A stretch of 64,000 nt of DNA from an uncultured Lachnoclostridium sp. GTDB lineage: Bacteria; Bacillota; Clostridia; Lachnospirales; Lachnospiraceae. Shown one piece after another: positions 33,183-41,599 of the stretch. Below the pieces are notes generated by a model, which was given only the letters and a program-made list of their open reading frames with translations, did no database searches and was not told where the DNA came from. The stretch is taken from assembly GCA_944381625.1 (NCBI GenBank), contig CALWLW010000015.1, positions 1 through 64,000 of the forward strand, read 5' to 3'. Made by a program: the position numbers and the translations under genes. The first letter of the stretch is position 1; every line of letters starts with the position of its first letter.

Positions 33183-35552
33183 TTATCCCCGCTTCCACTT
33201 CAGCGTCACCTTAAACAGGTCGCCGTCCGTTTCCACCTTGAATTCGCCCTTCTGCAGCTCCGTAAAGCTCTGGGCGATGGCCAGGCCCAGGCCGCTGCCC
33301 TCGGTGTTGCGGGACAGATCCCCGCGCACAAAACGTTCGGTAATCTCATCCGGGGAGAAATTCATCTCCACAGCGGACATATTCTTAAACGTCACTGTCA
33401 CTTCCCCGTCCTGGTCCTTCAGGTCCACGTAGACCCTGGAATGGGGCATGGAGTATTTCAGGCAGTTTTGCAGCAGGTTGTCTATGATCCGGTAGGTCCG
33501 CTGAGGATCCAGGGACAGGATGCATTTCTCGTCCGGCAGGTTCCAGCGGACATCCAGCGTGCTTTCCCCGATCTTGTCCTCATTCTCCAGGTTTACCTGC
33601 TTGATCAGGTTCACCAGATCCACGTCCGCAAAATTCATAACAATATTGTCCGTGGTCGCCTTGCTCACCTCAAAAAGATCTTCAATCAGCACCTTCAGCC
33701 TCTGGGATTTCCGATCCAGCGTATTCACATATTCCCTGCGCTCCTCTTCCGTCAGGTCCTCTTTCTTCAGAAGATCCACATAAGTGATGATCGCCGTGAG
33801 CGGAGTCTTCAGGTCATGGGACACATTGGTGATCAGCTCCGTTTTCATATTACGACTCCTCACCTCTTCATTCACCGCCTTGCGGAATCCGGACTGGATG
33901 GCCGTAAGCTGGTCGCGGATAGGATTTAGAAGCCCCATGTCCTCGTCCGTGGGCGTATTCAGGTCGCCATCCGCGATGGCGCTGGTGGCATTCAGGAGCT
34001 TCCGGTAATCCTCCTGGATCTCCCCGCATTTCTTCTTGATCAGCACATAGAGTACCGCGGAATAAATCACCGCGCCGGCCACACCTCCGATCCAGATACA
34101 GCACAGGGCGATGACAATCAGTCCGTTCAGCCCCACGATCTTCCAGATATTTTTGGTCAGGTTCTCATCCAGCTTCACATCTGTGGCCCAGTGGTAAAGG
34201 CGCAGCCACTGCTTCTTCAGCCACCGGTAGAAAGCCACGCACAGCAGCAGTTCTTTCAGCGTGCGGATGGGATGGCTGATATACGGCAGCAGCGACGCCG
34301 TCAGCCAGTACCAGCCAAAGGCAAAGCAGAACCAGAACAGCCAGATCAGTCCGGTGGCAGTCTGAGCCACCGCAGACTCTCCGATCCCCGCCTCCAGCAG
34401 ATTTTCAACCAGACTGCTGGACAATGTAACGTATCCAAACTCCGTGAACACCATGGACATGGTAATCGCAAATCCCGTACTTCCCACACATATCATGACC
34501 TCTGTGGGCAGCCGGAACAGCCGGTTTTTCCTGAGCTCCAGCGCCGGGATATTCTGCAGTACCAGGGCCGCAGCGATCATCACCGTCATCAGCGCCAGCA
34601 CGCCCACCATATAGCCGCTGCGCTCATAGGACCGCTGCTCGATCCAATAATCGTCGCCCCCGGTGACAACAAAGTCTACCGTATGGACGCCGAACACAAA
34701 CGTGGCGTTCTGGATCAGCGGCCGGGCAACCTGCATCAGCAGTTCGTCACTTCGATACAGATCCATCTCCGGCGATGTGGCCGCAATATCCGACGCCACC
34801 TGATCCGACTCCGTCATCTCTGACGATTCATCCGCGGCAGCCTCTTCCGTATAGTCATACTCCTCCGCCTCGGTATAATAATCCCCGTCATCAATATAGT
34901 AATCCCCGTCATAGAGGCCGTTGTCTTCCATCAGATCCGCCATGGTTCCCGCCTGCAGATAATGGAGGCAGTTCTCCTCATTCATATCCAGGTTCCAGGA
35001 ATCCCTCACCTCCGGCACGCCCCGGCTGTCGAAGGAGATCACCAGACCCGCCTCATAGTATTTCTTCACATAGGAATCCTCGTCGTAGATGACGCTGGCC
35101 AGGTTCCCGTCGGTTCCATACTCCCGGTCCACGGAGACACCGTAGCTGGAATAATCGTTCATGCTCTGCACCATGGTATACTGGTTGCGCATGTTCCGCA
35201 TCAATCTGGAGGCCGCGATCTGCAGGCTGGTAATCTCATCCTCCGTCAGATCGCTGGTATTTCCCCTCTGGGTAAAATACTGGTACGCGTCCATATTCGG
35301 CGTGGTCTCATAATTCATATAATAAATCGCCGAACGCACATACCTGAGAAATTCCTCGTCCGCCATGAAGACCGGGGTCTCTGCGGCCGCTGTGTCCTCC
35401 TGCTGCGCATTCTGCTTTTCTTCTTCTATGTTCTTCTGCGCCTTTTCCCTGAAATACGGGTAGGCGGCGCACATGGCGGCTGCCGCCAGCGCGGCGCACA
35501 GAACCACGATCCAGATGCTTTTCGCACTATTGTTTTTCCATTTTATAGCCAA
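33183..35552 (-). CDS. sensor histidine kinase with large extracellular domain
   Basis: A 789-residue membrane kinase. There is one N-terminal span (about 11-30), an acidic extracellular region to about residue 305, then five or six spans (about 315-510). The cytoplasmic part follows: linker, HisKA with NVSHDLKTPLTA (phosphorylated His near 578), N box NLLQNCLKYS, and G box GSGLGLAI. The ligand is unknown. Its first codons overlap the response regulator gene by 26 bases, so the two form a tightly coupled pair. Confidence 0.92.
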   Translation of the reverse strand: MAIKWKNNSAKSIWIVVLCAALAAAAMCAAYPYFREKAQKNIEEEKQNAQQEDTAAAETPVFMADEEFLRYVRSAIYYMNYETTPNMDAYQYFTQRGNTSDLTEDEITSLQIAASRLMRNMRNQYTMVQSMNDYSSYGVSVDREYGTDGNLASVIYDEDSYVKKYYEAGLVISFDSRGVPEVRDSWNLDMNEENCLHYLQAGTMADLMEDNGLYDGDYYIDDGDYYTEAEEYDYTEEAAADESSEMTESDQVASDIAATSPEMDLYRSDELLMQVARPLIQNATFVFGVHTVDFVVTGGDDYWIEQRSYERSGYMVGVLALMTVMIAAALVLQNIPALELRKNRLFRLPTEVMICVGSTGFAITMSMVFTEFGYVTLSSSLVENLLEAGIGESAVAQTATGLIWLFWFCFAFGWYWLTASLLPYISHPIRTLKELLLCVAFYRWLKKQWLRLYHWATDVKLDENLTKNIWKIVGLNGLIVIALCCIWIGGVAGAVIYSAVLYVLIKKKCGEIQEDYRKLLNATSAIADGDLNTPTDEDMGLLNPIRDQLTAIQSGFRKAVNEEVRSRNMKTELITNVSHDLKTPLTAIITYVDLLKKEDLTEEERREYVNTLDRKSQRLKVLIEDLFEVSKATTDNIVMNFADVDLVNLIKQVNLENEDKIGESTLDVRWNLPDEKCILSLDPQRTYRIIDNLLQNCLKYSMPHSRVYVDLKDQDGEVTVTFKNMSAVEMNFSPDEITERFVRGDLSRNTEGSGLGLAIAQSFTELQKGEFKVETDGDLFKVTLKWKRG

Positions 35553-36234
35553 CTCCCCACACCACCTTTAAATATTTTGGATTTTTCGGATTGATCTCAA
35601 TTTTTTCCCGGATATTCCTCACATGGACCATGATCGTATCGGAATTTACCGCTTTCTCGTTCCAGACCCGCTCATAGATCTCATCCGCGGAGAATACCCG
35701 GCCCGGATGTTTCATCAACAGCAGAAGGATCCGGTATTCCATGGGCGTCACCTTCACCGGGACGCCGTCCACGCGGAGTTCCACCTTCTCTTCATCCAGT
35801 TCCAGGCCGCCAATCCGGTATATGTGTCCTTCTTCATTTTTACCGTTCTGCAGTTTTTCCAGATAACGGCTGTAACGCCTGAGCTGGGAATTCACCCGCG
35901 CCAGAAGCTCCAGCGGGGTAAAGGGCTTCGTCACGTAATCGTCGGCCCCCATATTCAGTCCCAGGATCTTATCCACCTCTTCTGATTTGGCGGACAGCAT
36001 GATGACCGGGAAATCATAATCCTTGCGCATCTCCATCACCATCTGAATCCCATCCTTGCGGGGCATCATCACGTCCACAATCGCCAGATGGATCTCCTCC
36101 CGATAAATGATCTCCAGTCCTTCGATCCCGTCTGCAGCTTTATACACTTCGTAACCCTGGCTTTTCAGATAAATCTCGATCCCATCCCGGATCTCCTTGT
36201 CATCTTCCACCACCAGCACATGATATTTCTCCAT
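35527..36234 (-). CDS. OmpR/PhoB-family response regulator
   Basis: A 235-residue regulator. The receiver domain (3-118) has the acidic pair in VEDD, the phosphoacceptor Asp in AIVDVMMP (about 53) and the conserved Lys in VTKPF. The winged-helix DNA-binding domain (about 138-233) ends with VHVRNIREKI and VWGVGYKM. The start MEKYHVL follows GGAGATAAGATT. It acts with the large sensor kinase encoded downstream. The DNA upstream (36300-36370) has AT-rich CTTAA words that may be its own binding site, but I cannot define one. Confidence 0.93.
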   Translation of the reverse strand: MEKYHVLVVEDDKEIRDGIEIYLKSQGYEVYKAADGIEGLEIIYREEIHLAIVDVMMPRKDGIQMVMEMRKDYDFPVIMLSAKSEEVDKILGLNMGADDYVTKPFTPLELLARVNSQLRRYSRYLEKLQNGKNEEGHIYRIGGLELDEEKVELRVDGVPVKVTPMEYRILLLLMKHPGRVFSADEIYERVWNEKAVNSDTIMVHVRNIREKIEINPKNPKYLKVVWGVGYKMEKQ

Positions 36235-36465
36235 AATCTTATCTCCTTCTGCCTTTCCCAAGGCACCGCCCCCTCCTTCCCTCTTTTGTTCTGACGGGGC
36301 TATTGTAGCGCCTGAATCTTAAAAACAAACGCAGGTAATTCTAAAGATTCTCTTAACATTTTTTGACTGCGGGAAACTGGCCAGGCAGACATGCCTGCAT
36401 GTCCATCAGACAGCTCTCACAGTGTCACTCACCTAATGTAACATAAAGGAAGGAGGTTTTCAACC

Positions 36466-36520
36466 AAGCGGCGCACCCTGGGAACACCTGGAAAATAGTT
36501 CCGGGAAACACGCCGCTTTT
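36466..36520 (+). other. nested hairpin in the 36.3-36.6 kb intergenic region
   Basis: AAGCGGCG (36466-36473) and CGCCGCTT (36511-36518), followed by TT, enclose an inner GGGAAC/GTTCC hairpin. The 400-bp gap around it contains no gene I can support. An AGGAAGGAGG word at 36448-36457 is not followed by a reading frame. It may be a leftover leader of the decayed PTS gene or a small structured RNA. Confidence 0.45.
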
Positions 36521-36633
36521 GAAGCTGCCGGAAGCGCAAAGTTTTTGCAGACACACCGTGCAAGAATGTGGATCCAGGTACGGTTGAAAAAGGAAGGCCG
36601 GAAATTATATATTATAATAAAGGAGAAAACGAT

Positions 36634-36818
36634 ATGATCAAGTGGAGGTAGTCCACTCCACCATCGACGACGTCATGCCGGGAGCAGCCGACCTGTTCGT
36701 ATGCAGCGAAGATCTGGTCTGCAACGCGGAATCGGCAGGGAGAACCATCGGCGTCCGGAATATGGTATCGGTGCAGGAAGTTCAGGACAAACTGAAAGCC
36801 GTATTTGACGAGCAGTAA
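36634..36818 (+). pseudogene. PTS IIB subunit with internal deletion
   Basis: A good ribosome site (AAAGGAG) and ATG ATC AAG lead into a stop after five codons. In another frame the sequence continues as VEVVHSTIDDVMPGAADLF, with CSEDLVCNAESAGRTIGV and a C-terminal KLKAVFDEQ. This matches the C-terminal half of galactitol/ascorbate-type PTS IIB proteins. The N-terminal part with the phosphorylated Cys is gone. The gene seems to have lost roughly 100-150 bp just after the start. Confidence 0.65.
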
Positions 36819-36836
36819 AACAACATCTGCCAGATA

Positions 36837-36895
36837 AACCCGCCCTGGGCTGCCGGAGAAACGATTCCGACGGCCCAGGGCGGGTTTGGTTTTCA
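36837..36895 (+). terminator. terminator after the IIB pseudogene
   Basis: CCCGCCCTGGGC pairs with GCCCAGGGCGGG around 36838-36884 and is followed by TTTGGTTTT. It is strong on the plus strand and may also serve the opposing gene that ends at 36902. Confidence 0.85.
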
Positions 36896-36901
36896 AAAGA
36901 C

Positions 36902-37219
36902 TCAATTCAGAAAGACCAGTTTCCAGGTACGGTTCCCGGCAGCAAATATCAGTTTTACAAACTGACTCTGAGGCGGGCATACAGCGATCCGGCAGATGTG
37001 CTCCACCGTCTCAATGCCGGAATACCGCTTTATTTCGGAGGACAGTACCTCCAGCACCTGGATCGTATGCATCTGTCCCTGTCCGTCCATGGCCCGTATG
37101 AGCTTGGGTATGGTCTTCCCCGTCCGAGTGAACCAGCAGCCGCAGGCCACATCCTGCAGGATTCCCCGCAGTTCTCCCGCATCCGTCATATCCTCCACAG
37201 AGGTCAAATGAAATCCCAT
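36902..37219 (-). CDS. small protein co-transcribed with the Y-family polymerase
   Basis: A 105-residue protein that I do not recognise. It starts MGFHLTSVEDMTDAGELRG behind GGAGAAGGGGGAAGG, 18 bases after the polymerase stop, so both are probably on one SOS-controlled message. No membrane span or known motif is seen. The mixed alpha/beta sequence ends in a strand, FVKLIFAAGNRTWKLVF. A role in lesion bypass is only suggested by position. Confidence 0.7.
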   Translation of the reverse strand: MGFHLTSVEDMTDAGELRGILQDVACGCWFTRTGKTIPKLIRAMDGQGQMHTIQVLEVLSSEIKRYSGIETVEHICRIAVCPPQSQFVKLIFAAGNRTWKLVFLN

Positions 37220-37237
37220 GCCTTCCCCCTTCTCCGC

Positions 37238-38521
37238 CTACAGGACTGTCTGGCGGGAATAGTCTACCGTTCTCTTCTCCCTGGATATACCGCCGCCCAG
37301 ATGATCCAGGCCGTCGCCCTCCAGAAAAACAGCTCTTTTTATGGAATCCGCCCCAAAACGCTTTCTAATCTCATCCACTGCCCTGTCCATGCGGCTCTGT
37401 TTTTCATGTCCTTCCTCCCCGCTGTCAAACAGGGATAACTGCCGATAAGAGCCCTTCTCCCTCACTTCCCCTGTGTGGATGCCCATATGCCGGATAGATC
37501 TTCCGTCCCACAGTTTGGAAAATATCTGCCCCGCCGCCGCGTAGATCTCTCCCGTCACATCCGTGGGTTCCGGAAGTTTCCGCTGGTGGGATTCGTAGCT
37601 GAAATCATAATACCTGATCCCCACGCTGACCACCTGCACCTGTACCCCGTCCGCCCGCACTCTCCTGCCGATGGTCTCCGCCAGAGAAAGCAGCACCTTT
37701 TTCGCTGTATCTGTATCCCGGACGTCAAAAGGGATGGTGAGACTGTTCCCATATCCTTTGTTCGGCGGTGGCGCCGGCAGGACGCTCCCCGTATCAATCC
37801 CATTGGCAAAATTCCAGATTACTTCTCCCTGTTTCTTCAGGTGGGACCGGAGCATGGCCGGGTCTGCCTTCGCCAGTTCGCCTATGGTGCGGATTCCCAG
37901 GCTTTTCAGTTTCCTTTCCGTGGCCGGGCCTACGAAAAACAGATCCCGCACCGGCAGCCGCCACATCTTCTCCCTGATCTCCCACGGAAACAACGTATGC
38001 ACCAGATCCGGCTTCCGGAAATCAGAAGCCATCTTGGCCAGCAGTTTATTGGAGGAGACACCCACATTGACTGTAAATCCCAGCTCGTCCCGGATGCGGT
38101 CCTTGATCCCCACAGCCGCCTGTATGGGATGGCCGCACATCGCCTCCATCCCCGTCATGTCCATGAAAGCCTCGTCGATACTGTATATCTCCACCGAAGG
38201 GGAATATTCCCGGAGGATATCCATCATGGCGTTGGAATTTTTCTCATACAGGCTGTAATTGGGCGGAACCAGGTACAGGCCGGGGCATTTTTTCAGGGCG
38301 TCCGTCACCGGTTCCCCGGTCTGGATGTTGTATTTCTTCGCCGGAATGGATTTGGCCAGGATGATACCGTGGCGCTTGCTGATATCCCCGCCCACGGCGG
38401 AAGGAATGTTCCTGATATCCAGGCTCCCGCCCAGATGCTTCAGCCGGTACGCCGCCTCCCAGGAAAGGAACGCGCTGTTCACATCTATATGGAATATGAT
38501 CCTCTCATTTTTCAGTTTCAT
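37238..38521 (-). CDS. dinB: Y-family DNA polymerase (Pol IV/UmuC-like)
   Basis: A 427-residue translesion polymerase. The catalytic acids lie in FHIDVNSAFLSWEA (Asp10) and YSIDEAFMDMTG (Asp-Glu near 115). The steric gate region, thumb helix-hairpin-helix (DLFFVGPATERKLKSLGIRT), and little-finger domain (about 245-345) follow. A QLSLFD motif near the C-terminus is a beta-clamp binding site. The start MKLKNER follows AAGGAAGCAGG. The longer frame would begin inside the LexA box and is rejected. The SOS box upstream predicts induction by DNA damage. Confidence 0.92.
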   Translation of the reverse strand: MKLKNERIIFHIDVNSAFLSWEAAYRLKHLGGSLDIRNIPSAVGGDISKRHGIILAKSIPAKKYNIQTGEPVTDALKKCPGLYLVPPNYSLYEKNSNAMMDILREYSPSVEIYSIDEAFMDMTGMEAMCGHPIQAAVGIKDRIRDELGFTVNVGVSSNKLLAKMASDFRKPDLVHTLFPWEIREKMWRLPVRDLFFVGPATERKLKSLGIRTIGELAKADPAMLRSHLKKQGEVIWNFANGIDTGSVLPAPPPNKGYGNSLTIPFDVRDTDTAKKVLLSLAETIGRRVRADGVQVQVVSVGIRYYDFSYESHQRKLPEPTDVTGEIYAAAGQIFSKLWDGRSIRHMGIHTGEVREKGSYRQLSLFDSGEEGHEKQSRMDRAVDEIRKRFGADSIKRAVFLEGDGLDHLGGGISREKRTVDYSRQTVL

Positions 38522-38548
38522 ACCTGCTTCCTTCTTCCAGTTTTTATC

Positions 38549-38560
38549 GAACATATGTTC
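38549..38560 (-). promoter_or_regulatory. LexA (SOS) box
   Basis: GAACATATGTTC, a perfect 12-bp palindrome preceded by C on the plus strand, matches the Gram-positive LexA box (CGAAC-N4-GTTC). It lies just downstream of a TATGAT -10-like word on the minus strand and 28 bp before the polymerase start. Confidence 0.85.
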
Positions 38561-38659
38561 TTATTTATCATATCCCTGATTTCACTGGAAGTAAAGAGGA
38601 AAATTATGACAGGATTTGCGCAGAAATGCGTATGGCCGGCCTGGCTTTCGTATTCAAAA

Positions 38660-38680
38660 AGAAAAACGGGCAGGACGCCC
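38660..38680 (-). terminator. terminator after the Fic gene
   Basis: On the minus strand GGGCGTCCTGCCC forms a short GC stem followed by GTTTTTCTTTTT, 30 bases after the Fic stop. Confidence 0.7.
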
Positions 38681-38711
38681 ATCTGCATCCCACCCGGTCA
38701 TTTACAGCTTT

Positions 38712-39314
38712 TTATAGTTCTTCCGCCTTAAACACATAATAGCCCTCATAGTAATAGCTATGATCGATGCCTTTCATGTAGATTTCCCTGTTATGAATGT
38801 TATCTGTCAGAGCATTTTTCAGGAGATATTTAATTTCAATATCTCTGACGGGGCTTCTCTCCATGGCAAGTAAGTAATCTTCTTTATCGACCTTGCTCCA
38901 GTCAACCACACAGCCAATCTCTTTCTTCAGCATCAAGTCGAGCCAAATTCTCATACTCCTTCCATTTCCCTCCCTGAATGGATGGGCAACATTCATTTCC
39001 ACATATTTTTCAATGATTTCATCAAAAGCAGACTGGGGCATTTTATCAATATTCTGCAAAGCCGCTTCCAGATACATGAGCGGCGCAAATCTGAAATTTC
39101 CCTTGGAAATATTGACCTTACGAAGCCTGCCGGCGAACTCATAGATATCACTAAAAAGGTATTTATGAATCATTGCAAGACTTTCATACGTTCCCGGAGC
39201 CAGCTTATCCAGGAACCCGGTTTCAAACATTTCAACAGCTTTCCGCTTGCTGATTTTTTCTTCTGCCCTTGCCAATTCTGCCGAATCTGTAATACCCAAT
39301 TTATTTTCAGGCAT
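38712..39314 (-). CDS. class III Fic protein (AMP transferase)
   Basis: A 200-residue Fic-domain protein. The catalytic loop HPFREGNGRSMR at 111-122 matches HPFx[DE]GNGRxxR with the catalytic His111, so it should transfer AMP to a target. The C-terminal SYYYEG (186-191) fits the inhibitory motif (S/T)xxxE(G/N), whose Glu blocks the ATP site. Motif after the domain and total length match class III Fic proteins such as that of Neisseria meningitidis, which control themselves by their oligomeric state. GAGAGGTAAGG precedes the start. The usual separate antitoxin is absent, as expected. The target is unknown. Confidence 0.9.
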   Translation of the reverse strand: MPENKLGITDSAELARAEEKISKRKAVEMFETGFLDKLAPGTYESLAMIHKYLFSDIYEFAGRLRKVNISKGNFRFAPLMYLEAALQNIDKMPQSAFDEIIEKYVEMNVAHPFREGNGRSMRIWLDLMLKKEIGCVVDWSKVDKEDYLLAMERSPVRDIEIKYLLKNALTDNIHNREIYMKGIDHSYYYEGYYVFKAEEL

Positions 39315-39435
39315 AGCCTTACCTCTCGTTTATACTGCAAAAATCATCGTACGCTATAAGTATACCATACCAGGAGCCAGGGATGAAAGGGAAATCCTGC
39401 GGCAACGTACTCTTAATTCTATTAAAACAGCAAAA

Positions 39436-39467
39436 CCGGACCTACTCGCAGTTCATGATAAGTCCGG
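39436..39467 (-). terminator. terminator after the 22-residue peptide gene
   Basis: GTCCGG... on the plus strand at 39462-39467 pairs with CCGGAC at 39436-39441. Read on the minus strand, the stem CCGGAC/GTCCGG is followed by TTTTGCTGTTTT. Confidence 0.75.
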
Positions 39468-39477
39468 CTTCGCACGG

Positions 39478-39546
39478 TCACTTTTTCAGCACTGACAGAA
39501 TCGCAAGCATCAGAAAAAGCGTCAATACCAAAGTAGAATCTGTCAT
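39478..39546 (-). CDS. 22-residue hydrophobic peptide
   Basis: A tiny reading frame, MTDSTLVLTLFLML then AILSVLKK, with GGAGGATAAAA placed exactly for translation. It starts 13 bases after the stop of the winged-helix gene and ends before a terminator, so it belongs to the same message. The hydrophobic run of about 16 residues with a basic end would sit in the membrane. It resembles very short toxins (Ibs/Fst size), but no antisense promoter was seen. It may also be a membrane regulatory peptide. Confidence 0.6.
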   Translation of the reverse strand: MTDSTLVLTLFLMLAILSVLKK

Positions 39547-39559
39547 TTTTATCCTCCTG

Positions 39560-40405
39560 TTATATAGTTATTTGGTCGAGATCTGAGAAATCTACAGTAT
39601 CCTTTGTGAGCTGGCTCATAATCTCATAAACGGCCGTTTCGTCAATCCTGGACGTGGACGGCACATGAATCAGAAAACATCGAAAAGGTTCAAGCGCTTT
39701 TTTCCCAAATGTAATTTTCTCTTCCCCTTCTATGATTGCAACCTTCCCCTTTTCCTCATGATCGGACAGCTTATTTGCTGTATCCTCATCAGGTTTTGGA
39801 AGCACATCATAAATATAAGTATCAACACTGTTAAGCTCCTTGCCGTCTATACTGGACGTCCTGTTCAGATGGACACATAACATTCCGGTAATCGTATCCG
39901 CGGCCTGATTCTTTATATAAAGTTTTGTAATCGACTGAAACCTGCCGAATACTTTTGACTTCTCATTTGCATGATACAAATCCAGCTCCGTGAGAATCTG
40001 TCCCATTTTCTGAATGCTCATTTTTACAGCAAAACCTGTTAAAGGAAGTACAAATGTGGATTTGCTTTTTTTCCCGTTATTGATCCTGAAAATCAACCCC
40101 AGGTCTTCTAACTGACGGTTCCAGTTCCCGATGCTTCGTGCTGTCACATCGAGTTTTTGGCTGATCCTATCTGCGCCGTGCCACGATTCCCCGGTGTCAT
40201 TCCTTGCCGCAGCCGCATAGTAGAAGTAAAGTTTTATCGCGCCATCATTGAGATACGGCAGAAAATTAGCAAAATTACTGTCTATCTTTGCGAATCTAAA
40301 TTCTTTGTTTGACTTTCCCGTACCGCTGGAATAGAATGCCGATAAAAGCTCTTTCTCTGTATTTTTGAAAGGACTCTCTTTTTGTTTCAATTCCAAATTA
40401 ATCAT
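39560..40405 (-). CDS. winged-helix protein, replication-initiator-like
   Basis: A 281-residue protein. Residues 45-125 look like a winged helix: LYFYYAAAARNDTGESWHGA, then ISQKLDVTARSIGNWNRQLE and the wing GLIFRINNGKKSKST, in the style of RepA_N/HTH_36 domains. The rest is not recognised. The start MINLELKQ follows GGAGGGGGATATG. It may be a remnant regulator or initiator from an accessory element. A 22-residue membrane peptide is encoded directly after it. Confidence 0.6.
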   Translation of the reverse strand: MINLELKQKESPFKNTEKELLSAFYSSGTGKSNKEFRFAKIDSNFANFLPYLNDGAIKLYFYYAAAARNDTGESWHGADRISQKLDVTARSIGNWNRQLEDLGLIFRINNGKKSKSTFVLPLTGFAVKMSIQKMGQILTELDLYHANEKSKVFGRFQSITKLYIKNQAADTITGMLCVHLNRTSSIDGKELNSVDTYIYDVLPKPDEDTANKLSDHEEKGKVAIIEGEEKITFGKKALEPFRCFLIHVPSTSRIDETAVYEIMSQLTKDTVDFSDLDQITI

Positions 40406-40663
40406 CACATATCCCCCTCCATTCGTCTTTGTGTGGAAAATCATACCAGAAAAATAAACGCATGTAAATTCCGTTAAATAAGAATAAATAAGGAAAAATT
40501 TTTCCTATTTCAGGTTTCATTTTTCCTTCAAACTACACGGTGTATTAATATTGTAATAAGATTAAGAGAATAAGAGGGATAACGCAGACGAAACCGCAGA
40601 CAAGAAAGAGCATAGAAAGCTCGCGACATTTTAAAAAAATTATATTATGCTGGGAAACCTTTT
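40406..40663. other. AT-rich intergenic region with a 14-bp palindrome
   Basis: This 258-bp stretch has no gene. GGAAAAATTTTTCC (40492-40505) is a perfect palindrome, possibly an operator for the winged-helix protein. The rest is AT-rich with no terminator that I can support. Confidence 0.5.
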
Positions 40664-41599
40664 TTAGACAGCTTTAAAATACTCCCCCCAGCTAATATTT
40701 CCTGTAAATGCAGGCTGAATGTTTTCCCAATACGTCTCTATCCTTCCATCTTCCTGCCTCAATCGAAAAAGCACACCGTCTAAATGATACTCCCTCGTCT
40801 CCCCGTGCTCATTCTGTAAATTTTCCAGAAAAACAAGAGCAATCTGCTCAGAATTCCCACGGACTTCCACCCTGGCTGTAACCCAGGTTAATTGGCCAAT
40901 AATTTCTAAATTACCATAACATTTTCCTTCATCCTTATAGATCTCAAGTTCATAATCCATGACCATGAACAGCCCGCTTTCGTCGTTATAACATTCTTCA
41001 AACCTATAGTGTCCGATCCACTGATCCAAATCATTTTCTTCTGTCAGATTCATGGAGACAGCTCCAAAACCAAGAAAAAGGACTCCCAGCAGAATAACAA
41101 GAATGGTGCCTGTCTCCAGCTTTTTAGAAAGAATATAAACAGCCGGATGTTTTGGATTAACATAGATGTCATAGGAATTTCCTTCTATCATTTTGTAATT
41201 TAATGTTTTATAAGGAATATTTTGTGCGGTTTGCTCATGATATTCCTTCCCATTATATGTATACCGAAACACCGGAGATTGTACAGAGATTCCCCTGGCA
41301 CCGGAATATGTACGATACCCGCAATACACGCCTGCAATCTTTTCTTTGCATCGCATCAAAGAACAGACATCGTTCATTCCCACAAGAAGGAGCAGCAGCC
41401 CAAGCGTTATGGAACAAAGAGAATACGCTGATGATTCCCCTTCTGGCAAAATTATAGATAAAAGCGACGCACTGCCAAACCCAACAAAAGAAATAAGTAT
41501 AACGAAACTCATGAACGGCATCATTTTAAATCGCTTCTTTTTTATGATTACAAAAGATCCCACGGCAAATGCCGCCGTCAAAATATGAATCATCATCAT
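40664..41599 (-). CDS. membrane protein with DUF3592-like middle, unknown function
   Basis: A 311-residue protein. There are three N-terminal spans (about 5-20, 28-50, 62-80), a small soluble beta domain (about 85-155) with FRYTYNGKEYHEQTAQNIPY and DIYVNPKHPAVYIL, which is like DUF3592, another span (about 163-182), and a soluble C-terminal domain starting IGHYRFEECYNDE that may belong to a DUF5991-like group. The ATG overlaps the stop of the gene upstream (TAATG). No function can be assigned. Confidence 0.7.
   Translation of the reverse strand: MMMIHILTAAFAVGSFVIIKKKRFKMMPFMSFVILISFVGFGSASLLSIILPEGESSAYSLCSITLGLLLLLVGMNDVCSLMRCKEKIAGVYCGYRTYSGARGISVQSPVFRYTYNGKEYHEQTAQNIPYKTLNYKMIEGNSYDIYVNPKHPAVYILSKKLETGTILVILLGVLFLGFGAVSMNLTEENDLDQWIGHYRFEECYNDESGLFMVMDYELEIYKDEGKCYGNLEIIGQLTWVTARVEVRGNSEQIALVFLENLQNEHGETREYHLDGVLFRLRQEDGRIETYWENIQPAFTGNISWGEYFKAV

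Noticed and set aside
38522..38554. Upstream start of the Y-family polymerase
   Set aside because: That ATG lies inside the LexA box and has no ribosome site. The start at 38521 has both good spacing and family length.
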